Assembly: GCA_947500005.1 (NCBI GenBank)
Contig: CANMQJ010000020.1
Span: 1 to 64,000 of the forward strand
DNA from: an uncultured Paracoccaceae bacterium
GTDB taxonomy: Bacteria > Pseudomonadota > Alphaproteobacteria > Rhodobacterales > Rhodobacteraceae
Direction of reading: 5' to 3'
DNA length: 64,000 bases
The notes beneath the pieces are model-generated. The model saw only the letters and a program-made list of their open reading frames with translations, ran no database searches and was not told the DNA's origin. Positions 49,717 through 58,221 of the stretch are shown one piece after another (positions within the stretch are counted from its first letter, which is position 1; each line of letters opens with the position of its first letter). Made by a program: the position numbers and the translations under genes.

Positions 49717-50652
49717 TCATGACGCTTTGCGGACGAAGGGCAAGGGCAGGTCGGGACGCGGCAGCGCAAGAAGCCGTGACCAGCGCGGAGCGGGCTCATT
49801 TGGCAGGCCGCGGCGCAGCGTGTCGAGGCAGAGCCGCTCGCGCTCGCGCAGCAGCGCGTTGTAGAAGCGCAGCACGCCAGGGCGCATGTAGCTGGACCAG
49901 TGGCAGATGCGGTGCTGGGCCTCCGCGACCGGGTGGGCGAGCCGGGAGATATGGCCGAGCGTGTCGGGGCAGTCGAGTTGCAGCGTTACCGCGTTGGGCG
50001 CGTCGAGACCCAGCCCGATGGCGCGGTCGCCGGGCCGCGGAGGGGCAATGAGACGCTCGTAGAGGAAATCGAACACATCGTTCTCGCGGCTGGTGACGTT
50101 GATGAACTCGGCCCCGCGGCCCGCCGGTGTGGCCAGGGCTGTGCAGGCGCGCGCGCGATAGGCGGCGCCGGTCAAGGACACGATCCGGTCGAGGCCGCCC
50201 TCGGGCAGGTGATGCAGGGCCTCGAGCGCCAGTTCGATGCCCATGGAATGGCCCAGGAAATGCACCGGGCGGTTGGGGGCGACGCGGCGCAGGGTGCGGA
50301 CCGTTTCGGCCAGCGCCTGTCCCGCCTGGGTCGCGCGGCGCCGGGCCTGCCAGAGCGGGCCCCGTGCCTCCCACGCGAAGGCGATGGCCAGCCCCTCGCC
50401 GGGGTCGCCCGTGCCGAAGCCGAGCGCGCGCGGCCAGCTGGGCGCGTCCCAGGGCATGGGGCGCGGAGAGAGCGAGAGCATGTGGTCATGCGGGCAGTGG
50501 TCGGGGGAGCCGGGGCGGTACTTGTAACCGTGGGTCATCACGATGACCGGGCCGGGTGTGTCGCGTGTCCGCTCCAGCAGGCCCGCAAGCGCGCGGGGAG
50601 AGCCGTGCAGCCGCGCCGTACTGCCCGTGGCATTGACCCTGATCACCGGCAT
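49717..50652 (-). CDS. Alpha/beta hydrolase
   Basis: 311 residues from the ATG at 50650-50652. Oxyanion-side VIVMTHGYKYRPGSPDHCPH, nucleophile elbow HFLGHSMGIELAL with Ser in GHSMG, and later His-containing stretches (LGHISRLAHPVAEAQHRICH) fit an active hydrolase. No signal peptide. The closest type by eye is the lipase/esterase-like DUF900 group. Its gene is divergent from metZ across the riboswitch region; no gene is seen in the 217 bases before the riboswitch. Confidence 0.78.
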   Translation of the reverse strand: MPVIRVNATGSTARLHGSPRALAGLLERTRDTPGPVIVMTHGYKYRPGSPDHCPHDHMLSLSPRPMPWDAPSWPRALGFGTGDPGEGLAIAFAWEARGPLWQARRRATQAGQALAETVRTLRRVAPNRPVHFLGHSMGIELALEALHHLPEGGLDRIVSLTGAAYRARACTALATPAGRGAEFINVTSRENDVFDFLYERLIAPPRPGDRAIGLGLDAPNAVTLQLDCPDTLGHISRLAHPVAEAQHRICHWSSYMRPGVLRFYNALLRERERLCLDTLRRGLPNEPAPRWSRLLALPRPDLPLPFVRKAS

Positions 50653-50869
50653 GTCTCGTGCCCCGTCGCAGATGTTGTGTGCTGCCCTTCCCATGACGCT
50701 ATGAACCGGGGATGAAGGAACGGTAACGGCGCCGTGACGATGGCGTTGCGTCGGGCGGAGGGCCGGCCATCCGTGTCCTTTCGGGCACTCTTCGCGGGCC
50801 GGGACGCCGCCTCGGGGCCGATCAGACGCTTGACGCGCGGGGCGTTCGGGCGTATCGGCGGCGCAGGGA

Positions 50870-50927
50870 CCACGTGGCGATTTGTTACCGGATTGCGGGC
50901 CACGCTAAACAACTCCGCTAAAAGGTC
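50870..50927 (+). promoter_or_regulatory. SAM-II riboswitch
   Basis: P1 stem CGTGGC (50873-50878) pairs with GCCACG (50899-50904). Between them lies GATTTGTTACCGGATTGCGG and after them CTAAACAACTCCGCTAAAAG G, the conserved SAM-II core that forms the pseudoknot binding S-adenosylmethionine. It stands upstream of metZ, the usual SAM-II target in alphaproteobacteria, and is followed by a terminator. High SAM should reduce expression of metZ. Confidence 0.9.
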
Positions 50928-50930
50928 AGG

Positions 50931-51047
50931 ATGAAAGCCCCCTTTCGCTTGACCGCGTCGGGGGCTTTTTCGTTTGCCCCTCAACCTGATTGTGCCCCCG
51001 GTTCCGGGGCGGGAAAGGACGGATCGGATGAGCGAGGACTGGAGTGA
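50931..51047 (+). CDS. Possible 38-codon leader peptide overlapping metZ start
   Basis: The ATG at 50931 lies 7 bases after the AAAAGG that ends the SAM-II core, so the aptamer could hide its ribosome binding site. The frame runs through the terminator hairpin and ends TGA at 51045-51047, 17 bases inside metZ. Translation of it would melt the terminator stem. Its residue content (Pro/Gly/Ala/Asp) is unremarkable. This may be only a chance frame. Confidence 0.3.
   Translation: MKAPFRLTASGAFSFAPQPDCAPGSGAGKDGSDERGLE
50934..50975 (+). terminator. Terminator following the SAM-II aptamer
   Basis: AAAGCCCCC pairs with GGGGGCTTT around a 17-base loop and is followed by TTTTTCGTTT. It lies between the aptamer and metZ, so it may be the expression platform or a constitutive attenuator. 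Confidence 0.75.
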
Positions 51048-52215
51048 GCGCACCAAGGCGGTGCATGGCGGGATTCGCCGCAGCCAGTATGGCGAGGTGA
51101 GCGAGGCGATCTTTCTGACGCAGGGTTTCGTCTATGACAGTGCCGAGGCGGCCGAGGCACGGTTCATCGAGGCGGGCGCGGACGAGTTCATCTATGCCCG
51201 CTACGGCAACCCCACGGTGCGGATGTTCGAGGAGCGGATCGCCGCTCTGGAGGACTGCGAGGACGGGTTCGCCACGGCGAGCGGCATGGCGGCGGTCAAT
51301 GGCGCGCTGGTGTCGATGCTGAAGGCCGGAGATCACGTGGTCTCGGCCCGGGCGCTGTTCGGATCGTGCCTCTATATCCTGGAGAACATCCTGAGCCGCT
51401 ACGGGGTCGAGGTGACATTCGTGGACGGCACGGACCTGGACCAGTGGCGCGCGGCGATCCGGCCGGGCACCCGCGCGGTGTTCTTCGAATCGATCTCGAA
51501 CCCGACGCTGGAGGTGATCGACATTGCCGCCGTTTCGGCGCTGGCCCATGACGCGGGCGCGCTGGTGGTGGTGGACAACGTCTTTGCCACGCCGGTCTTT
51601 TCTCGGGCCGCCGAGCAGGGCGCCGATGTCATCGTCTATTCGGCGACCAAGCATATCGACGGGCAGGGCCGGGCGCTGGGCGGCGTGATCCTGGGCAGCC
51701 GGGAGTTCATCCGGGGCACGGTGGAACCTTACATGAAGCATACCGGCGGCGCGCTGAGCCCGTTCAGTGCCTGGGTAATGCTCAAGGGGTTGGAGACCAT
51801 GCCGCTGCGCGTGCGCGCGCAGGCCGATACCGCGCAAACCATCGCCGAGGCGCTGGAGGGGCATCCGGCGCTGGCGCGGGTGCTCTACCCGGGGCTGAAG
51901 GGTCATGCGCAGCACGATCTGGTGCAAGCCCAGCTGGGCGGGCGCGGCGGCACCGTTCTGTCGCTGGACCTCAGGGGCGGGAAGGAGGCGGCGTTCCGGT
52001 TCCTCAACGCGATGACGATCCCGGTGATCTCGAACAACCTGGGCGACGCGAAGTCCATCGCCACGCACCCGGCGACGACCACCCATCAGCGGCTGTCCGA
52101 CGATCAGAAGGACGCGCTGGGCATCACGCCGGGGCTGATCCGCTTTTCGGTCGGGCTGGAGGATGCGGGCGACCTGATCGCCGACCTGACCCGCGCGCTG
52201 GAGGGGCTGGGATGA
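51028..52215 (+). CDS. metZ: O-succinylhomoserine sulfhydrylase
   Basis: 395 residues, PLP-dependent Cys/Met metabolism family. It converts O-succinylhomoserine and sulfide to homocysteine. Signatures: YARYGNPTVRMFEERIAALE, ATASGMAAVNGAL, VVVDNVFATPVFSRA, YSATKHIDGQGRALGGVILG with PLP Lys in SATKHIDG, and the end HQRLSDDQKDALGITPGLIR FSVG. The start is the ATG at 51028 (GGAAAGGACGG upstream). It is regulated by the SAM-II element and overlaps the next gene by 4 bases. Confidence 0.94.
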   Translation: MSEDWSERTKAVHGGIRRSQYGEVSEAIFLTQGFVYDSAEAAEARFIEAGADEFIYARYGNPTVRMFEERIAALEDCEDGFATASGMAAVNGALVSMLKAGDHVVSARALFGSCLYILENILSRYGVEVTFVDGTDLDQWRAAIRPGTRAVFFESISNPTLEVIDIAAVSALAHDAGALVVVDNVFATPVFSRAAEQGADVIVYSATKHIDGQGRALGGVILGSREFIRGTVEPYMKHTGGALSPFSAWVMLKGLETMPLRVRAQADTAQTIAEALEGHPALARVLYPGLKGHAQHDLVQAQLGGRGGTVLSLDLRGGKEAAFRFLNAMTIPVISNNLGDAKSIATHPATTTHQRLSDDQKDALGITPGLIRFSVGLEDAGDLIADLTRALEGLG

Positions 52216-52703
52216 GCGATGTGTGGATTCGCGGGCTGCGGCCTGGCGAGGCGGATGCGCTGGGCCTGCTCTTTCACCGTGCGGTGCGAGAGGGCGCGGC
52301 ATCGGCCTATGACGCGGCGCAGCGGGCGGCCTGGAGCCCCGAGCCGCCCTGCGGTCCGGATTGGGCCGGGCGGCTGGAACGGGCGGTGACGCTGGTGGCC
52401 GAAAGCGAGGGCGTGCCGGTGGGCTTCATGTCGCTGGAGCCGGATACCGGCCTTCTGGACCTGGCCTTCGTTCTGCCCGAGTGGCAGGGCAGGGGCGTGG
52501 CGTCGCGGCTGCTGGCGGTTCTGGAGAATCGGGCCCGCGCGCTGGGGCTTCGTGGGCTGAGCGTCGAGGCCAGTGCGCTGGCGCGACCGTTCCTGTTGCG
52601 CCATGGCTGGCGGGACGGGCCACGGCAGGAGGTCGAACGGGGCGGCGTCTGCCTGCACAATTTCGCGATGACGCGGGAGCTTTTGCGCGCGGCGATGATG
52701 TGA
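52212..52703 (+). CDS. GNAT-family acetyltransferase
   Basis: 163 residues, ATGA overlap with metZ. GNAT core: VPVGFMSLEPDTGLLDLAFV, the acetyl-CoA loop LPEWQGRGVASRLLAVLENR and the end SVEASALARPFLLRHGW. The acceptor is unknown; coupling with metZ suggests an amine or amino-acid substrate, but this is only positional. Confidence 0.85.
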   Translation: MSDVWIRGLRPGEADALGLLFHRAVREGAASAYDAAQRAAWSPEPPCGPDWAGRLERAVTLVAESEGVPVGFMSLEPDTGLLDLAFVLPEWQGRGVASRLLAVLENRARALGLRGLSVEASALARPFLLRHGWRDGPRQEVERGGVCLHNFAMTRELLRAAMM

Positions 52704-52808
52704 GCGGTGCTTTACCCTTGGGCACGGCGTTCCTATCTTGATCCCGAGAGCAGGACGCATTCGGTTGTAAAGCGGCGGGAAATCGCATCAATTTTCGATC
52801 CGGCCTGA

Positions 52809-52823
52809 TATACCGCGCGTATA
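52809..52823. promoter_or_regulatory. Inverted repeat TATAC-N5-GTATA upstream of folE2
   Basis: A perfect 5-bp inverted repeat (TATACCGCGCGTATA) lies 69 bases before the folE2 start, where a promoter is expected. folE2 genes are often under Zur control in zinc limitation, but this sequence is not a recognised Zur box. Confidence 0.3.
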
Positions 52824-52891
52824 GAGGGCAAGACGACGGAGATACTCCGACCTGCCGCGCCTGTGCGGTGACCAGATAGGGACATGCGCCG

Positions 52892-53995
<1,104 letters not shown>

Positions 53996-53999
53996 GCGA

Positions 54000-54020
54000 T
54001 TTTGCCGCATTGCGGCAAAA
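54000..54020. promoter_or_regulatory. Palindrome TTTTGCCGCA-T-TGCGGCAAAA
   Basis: A perfect 10-bp inverted repeat starts 5 bases after the folE2 stop and lies 168 bases before the phasin-like gene. It may be the folE2 terminator (A/T tails on both sides) or a PhaR-type operator; TGCGGCAAAA-like repeats before phasin genes are known in relatives. The following TTGCTGCATCTGC continues the TGC-rich pattern. Confidence 0.5.
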
Positions 54021-54187
54021 ATTGCTGCATCTGCGTGATTTCTGGTCTATGGTCAGGGGGACAGAAGGTCTGCGCCCCTGGCCGGCGCATCGATGGCGGG
54101 GGTGCCGGTCCGGAGCGGGGAGCGGCTGAAAGGTCGCGTGCCCGGTCCAAGGTCACTGACAGATTGCCCCTGGAGGAGCGCCAGACA

Positions 54188-54805
54188 ATGACTTTCATGC
54201 CCAACCCGTTCGAATTCCAGGCCGCGGCGCTGCGGTTCGCCGGATACATGGCCTCGAACAACCTGCGCATCATGCAGATTTTCGCCAGCTCGGCGGTCCA
54301 CGCGCCGTTGATGCAGGCCCATGCGCTGCACCTTCTGGCCGGGCGCCCGTCGGCGGGACCTGCCGCGGTCAGACGGGCGAAGAAGGCCCCGGCGAAAGCC
54401 GCGGTGACCAGGACGGTGGAAGCGGTCGCGGTCACACCGGCGGCGGCCCCCACGACGCCGGCCCCGGCGAAGCCCGAGACCCCCGCGAAACCGGCAGCAG
54501 CGGCGAAATCCGAGGCCCCCGCAAAACCGGCAGCAGCGGCGAAATCCGAGGCCCCCGCAAAACCGACGGCAGCGGTGAAATCCGAGGCCCCCGCGAAACC
54601 GGCGGCCGAAGTGAAGACAGCGGCGAAGCCGGCATCCGCGGCCAAGGCCAAGACGGCCACGCGCGCGCCCGCCGCCAAGCGGCGCAGCACGGCGAAACCG
54701 GCTGGCGCGGCAAAGACAGGCACAACCGGCACCACCCGTCGTCGGACCCGCACGCCCGCGACCCCTCCGGCCATGCCGGAGGGCGACAAGACCGGCAAAA
54801 GCTGA
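54188..54805 (+). CDS. Phasin-like protein with Ala/Pro/Lys-rich repeat tail
   Basis: 205 residues from the ATG at 54188, with GGAGGAG upstream. The first 50 residues (PNPFEFQAAALRFAGYMASN, then HAPLMQAHALHL) resemble the amphipathic start of short phasin-like proteins. From about residue 60 the chain is a low-complexity, histone-H1-like tail. It includes about four 12-residue units of type SEAPAKPAAAAK (residues about 95-145) and ends in basic RRRTRTPATPP. It may coat polyhydroxyalkanoate granules and bind DNA with its tail, as in PhaM/PhaF-like proteins; this is inference. Confidence 0.6.
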   Translation: MTFMPNPFEFQAAALRFAGYMASNNLRIMQIFASSAVHAPLMQAHALHLLAGRPSAGPAAVRRAKKAPAKAAVTRTVEAVAVTPAAAPTTPAPAKPETPAKPAAAAKSEAPAKPAAAAKSEAPAKPTAAVKSEAPAKPAAEVKTAAKPASAAKAKTATRAPAAKRRSTAKPAGAAKTGTTGTTRRRTRTPATPPAMPEGDKTGKS

Positions 54806-54870
54806 CCGGCCCCGAAGGCATGCCCGGGCGGGCTTGACAGCCGCGCGCGGGCGCGCCAACGCTGCGCCGC

Positions 54871-56319
54871 ATGTTGGATCCGCGACCAGTCCTTTACGTG
54901 ATCGGCCTGCTGGTCGCCATTCTGGGCGCGACCATGGTCTTTCCGATGGCCGCCGACCTGATCGACGGGCGCGGGCATTGGCCCGCCTTTCTGATGAGTG
55001 GCGTCTTTACCGTGCTGGTAGGCGGCATCGTCGCGTTGAGCACGGCCAACGCGGTACGTGAGGGGCTGACGATCCAGCAGACCTTTCTGCTGACCACTCT
55101 GGTCTGGGTAGCGCTGCCGCTCTTCGGCGCGCTGCCCTTCATGCTGGGCGAGACCGAGCTGGGGTTCACCGACGCGATGTTCGAGGCGATGTCGGGCCTG
55201 ACCACGACGGGTTCGACCGTTCTGTCGGGGCTCGACACGCTGCCGAGCGGGCTGCTTCTGTGGCGGGGCATCCTGCAATGGCTGGGCGGCATCGGCATCG
55301 TCGTGGTGGCCATGGCCTTTCTGCCCGAACTGCGCGTGGGCGGGATGCAGTTGTTCCGGGCGGAAGCCTTCGACACGATGGGCAAGATCCTGCCCCGCGC
55401 ACGGGAGATCGCGGGCCAGATCTTTGTCATCTACGTCGCGCTCACCGGCAGCTGCCTGATGGTCTATATCGTGCTGGGCATGGGATTCTTCGATGCGCTG
55501 GTGCATTCGATGACCACTGTCTCGACCGGCGGATTTGCCAATTACGACGCGTCCTTCGGGGCGTTCTCGGGGGCGCCGGAATATGCGGCCTCCTTCTTCA
55601 TGATCCTCGCGGCGCTGCCCTTCGTCCGCTATGTCCAGTTGATCAACGGGCATTCGCAGCCGCTGCTGCGCGACTCGCAGGTGCATGTGTTCCTGGCGGT
55701 GGTGGGCGTCCTGGTCGTGATCACCTCGGGCGTGCTGCTCTACATCTTTCCGCATCACTGGGAACAGGCGTTCCGCGAGGCGCTTTTCAATATCACCTCG
55801 ATCATCTCGGGCACCGGCTATGCCAGCGTGGACTACATGCAATGGGGCGGGTTCCTGATCACGCTGTTCTTCTTCATCGGGCTGATCGGTGGCTGCGCGG
55901 GCTCGACCGCCTGTTCGGTCAAGATCTTTCGCTACCAGCTGCTTTTCGCCTCGGTCCGTACGCAGTTGCAGCGCATCCAGTCGCCACATGGCGTGTTCGT
56001 GCCGCGCTACCAGGGGCGTCCGGTGGGGCCCGACATCCTCAACTCGGTCATGGTGTTCTTCGTCTTCTTCGTCGTCACGCTGGGCCTGTTGTCCTGGGCG
56101 CTGTCGCTGACCGGGCTGGATTTCGTCACCGCCGTGTCGGGCGCGGCCACGGCCATCGCCAATGTCGGCCCCGGTCTTGGCGACAGGATCGGCCCCGCGG
56201 GCAATTTCGGCGGTCTCAACGATGCGGCCAAGTGGATCCTGACCGTCGGCATGCTAATCGGACGGCTGGAGCTGATGGCCGTCTACGTCCTGTTCACCGT
56301 TCAATTCTGGAGAGCCTGA
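54871..56319 (+). CDS. trkH: Potassium uptake protein TrkH
   Basis: 482 residues, membrane subunit of the Trk K+ uptake system. Four pore-loop filters are present in order: LTTTGSTVLSG, TVSTGGFANYD, ISGTGYASVDY and ANVGPGLGD. About ten membrane segments. The start is the ATG at 54871; no strong ribosome binding site is seen. TrkA, the usual cytoplasmic gating partner, is not in the window. Its stop overlaps the start of the next gene (TGATG). Confidence 0.93.
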   Translation: MLDPRPVLYVIGLLVAILGATMVFPMAADLIDGRGHWPAFLMSGVFTVLVGGIVALSTANAVREGLTIQQTFLLTTLVWVALPLFGALPFMLGETELGFTDAMFEAMSGLTTTGSTVLSGLDTLPSGLLLWRGILQWLGGIGIVVVAMAFLPELRVGGMQLFRAEAFDTMGKILPRAREIAGQIFVIYVALTGSCLMVYIVLGMGFFDALVHSMTTVSTGGFANYDASFGAFSGAPEYAASFFMILAALPFVRYVQLINGHSQPLLRDSQVHVFLAVVGVLVVITSGVLLYIFPHHWEQAFREALFNITSIISGTGYASVDYMQWGGFLITLFFFIGLIGGCAGSTACSVKIFRYQLLFASVRTQLQRIQSPHGVFVPRYQGRPVGPDILNSVMVFFVFFVVTLGLLSWALSLTGLDFVTAVSGAATAIANVGPGLGDRIGPAGNFGGLNDAAKWILTVGMLIGRLELMAVYVLFTVQFWRA

Positions 56320-57914
56320 TGCAAAGACCCCACCAACGACCCCTGGGCGCGCAACTGTCCCACATGCTGCGGGATCGCGGGGTCGAGGTGATCTTCGGCA
56401 TTCCCGGCGTGCATAACCAGGAGATGTATCGCGGCATCGAGGAGGCCGGGATCACCCATGTCCTGGCGCGCCACGAGCAGGGGGCGGGGTTCATGGCCGA
56501 CGGCTATGCCCGCGCCAGCGGGCGGCCGGGGGTGGCCTATGTCATCACCGGGCCGGGGCTGTGCAACATCATGACGCCGATGGGGCAGGCCTATTCGGAT
56601 TCGGTGCCGATGCTGGTGATCTCCTCCTGCCTGGACGAGGTTGCGGCACGGCGCGGGCAGTTGCATCAGATGAAGGACCAGGCGGGTGCGGCGGCCTGCG
56701 TCTGCGACTGGTCCGACGTGGCGGGGAGCGCGCAGGCGGCCTATGCGCTGGTGGAGCGGGCCTTTGACGAGTTCGAGATGGCGCGGCCCCGGCCCAAGCA
56801 TGTGAGCGTGCCGATCGCGGCCTTGCAGGCGGAGGCCGATCCCGCCCCCTTTCCGAACCAGCCGGCGCTGCGGTTCCGGTCCTGGCCGCCCGATATCGCG
56901 CCGGTCCTGTCGATGCTGAACCTGGCGCGGCGGCCGCTGTTCATCCTCGGGGGCGGGGCGCGGTCCGGTCTCTGGCGCCAGATCGCGGCGCAGACGGGGG
57001 CGGCTGTGTTTACCACCTATGCCGGGCGCGGTCTGGTCGGGGCGTCCTATCCGCTGGATTTCGGCGCCACGCTGGCGCGGCCGGGCAGTGCCGAGGTGAT
57101 CGGCTCGGCCGATCTGGTGGTGGCGGTGGGAACCGAGCTGGCCGAGGTCGACCTGTGGCGGGACGAGCTGGGGCACCGGGCGCCGCTGATCCGGGTGGAC
57201 CTGGACCCGGAGGTTCTGGCTGACGAGCATCGCGCGCTCATCAAGGTGCAGGCCGAGGCCGAGAGTTTCGCCCGCGCGCTGTGGGAGGCCACCGAGGACG
57301 CGACCCCTGCCACCGGCTGGGATGCGCAGGAGGTGGCGGCGGCGCGGGCGCGCTGGCGGGCGGAACTGGACGCCGAGCGGCCCGGCATCCTGCCGGTGGC
57401 CGACGCGCTGCGCGCGGCGCTGCCGCATGACACGATGATCTATTCGGACATGACGCAATTCGCCTATGCCGCCAAGGAGGCCTGGCCGATGCATTATCCG
57501 CATCACTGGCACCATCCCACCGGCTTCGGCACGCTGGGCTATGCCCTGCCGGCCGGGATCGGCGGCGCGGTGGCGCGTCCGGGGCGGCCCACGGCGGTGA
57601 TCGTGGGCGATTACGGCTTTCACTACACCATGGCCGAGCTGGGCGTGGCCGTGGAGCTGGGCCTGCCGCTGCCGATCATCCTGTGGGACAATGGCAAGCT
57701 GAAGGAGATCGAGGAGAGCATGATCTCGGCCCAGATCGCGCCGAAAGCGGTGGTTGCGCGCAACCCCGATTTCTGCGCGCTGGCCGAGGCGTTCGGCGCG
57801 CGGGCGGCGCGGCCCGGGAGCCTTGGCGCGATGCAGGAGGCAGTGAAGACGGCGCTGGGGGCGGATGGCCCGACGCTGATCCATGTCACGCCCGAGATTG
57901 TCACGGCCGCGTGA
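56319..57914 (+). CDS. Thiamine-diphosphate enzyme, acetolactate-synthase-like
   Basis: 531 residues in the usual three-domain order. The N-terminal pyrimidine-binding domain has the catalytic Glu in ARHEQGAGFMADGYARASG and VAYVITGPGLCNIMTPMGQA; the middle domain has FILGGGARSG; the C-terminal pyrophosphate-binding domain has VIVGDYGFHYTMAELGVAVE then PIILWDNG (GDY instead of GDG). It resembles decarboxylases annotated 5-guanidino-2-oxopentanoate decarboxylase or acetolactate synthase-like; the true substrate is open. It is translationally coupled to trkH. Confidence 0.8.
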   Translation: MQRPHQRPLGAQLSHMLRDRGVEVIFGIPGVHNQEMYRGIEEAGITHVLARHEQGAGFMADGYARASGRPGVAYVITGPGLCNIMTPMGQAYSDSVPMLVISSCLDEVAARRGQLHQMKDQAGAAACVCDWSDVAGSAQAAYALVERAFDEFEMARPRPKHVSVPIAALQAEADPAPFPNQPALRFRSWPPDIAPVLSMLNLARRPLFILGGGARSGLWRQIAAQTGAAVFTTYAGRGLVGASYPLDFGATLARPGSAEVIGSADLVVAVGTELAEVDLWRDELGHRAPLIRVDLDPEVLADEHRALIKVQAEAESFARALWEATEDATPATGWDAQEVAAARARWRAELDAERPGILPVADALRAALPHDTMIYSDMTQFAYAAKEAWPMHYPHHWHHPTGFGTLGYALPAGIGGAVARPGRPTAVIVGDYGFHYTMAELGVAVELGLPLPIILWDNGKLKEIEESMISAQIAPKAVVARNPDFCALAEAFGARAARPGSLGAMQEAVKTALGADGPTLIHVTPEIVTAA

Positions 57915-57975
57915 TCGCCTGGGCGCCCGGCGCGTGTTACCCTGAACTCCGGGAAACAGGCGCGAGGAGAGGTCG

Positions 57976-58194
57976 ATGCCCTCGATCGAGATACAGGTGC
58001 TGGAAGGGGTTTTTTCCGACGACGAGAAGGGCGAGATCATCCGCCGGGTGACCGACGCCTTTGGCAGCGTGGCCGGAGACACGATCCGGAACGGGACATC
58101 GGTTCGGATATTCGAGGCGCGCAGCGGAAGCTGGGGCTATGCCGGTCGGGTGCTGACCACCGAGGATGCCCGGGCCATGAAGGCCAAGGGATAA
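57976..58194 (+). CDS. Tautomerase-superfamily protein (4-OT-like)
   Basis: 72 residues beginning MPSIEIQVLEGVFSDDEKGE, so the mature N-terminus would be the catalytic Pro of the 4-oxalocrotonate tautomerase superfamily. ITEAF-like helix (RRVTDAFGSVAG) and the second strand (GTSVRIFEARSGSWGYAG) follow. It lies 61 bases after the ThDP enzyme on the same strand and might act on its product. Confidence 0.78.
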   Translation: MPSIEIQVLEGVFSDDEKGEIIRRVTDAFGSVAGDTIRNGTSVRIFEARSGSWGYAGRVLTTEDARAMKAKG

Positions 58195-58221
58195 CCCGCC
58201 CCGGGGGGCGGGCAGATCAGG

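Noticed and set aside
50734..50934. 66-codon plus-strand frame before metZ
   Set aside because: It runs through the SAM-II aptamer and has no ribosome binding site or recognisable product.
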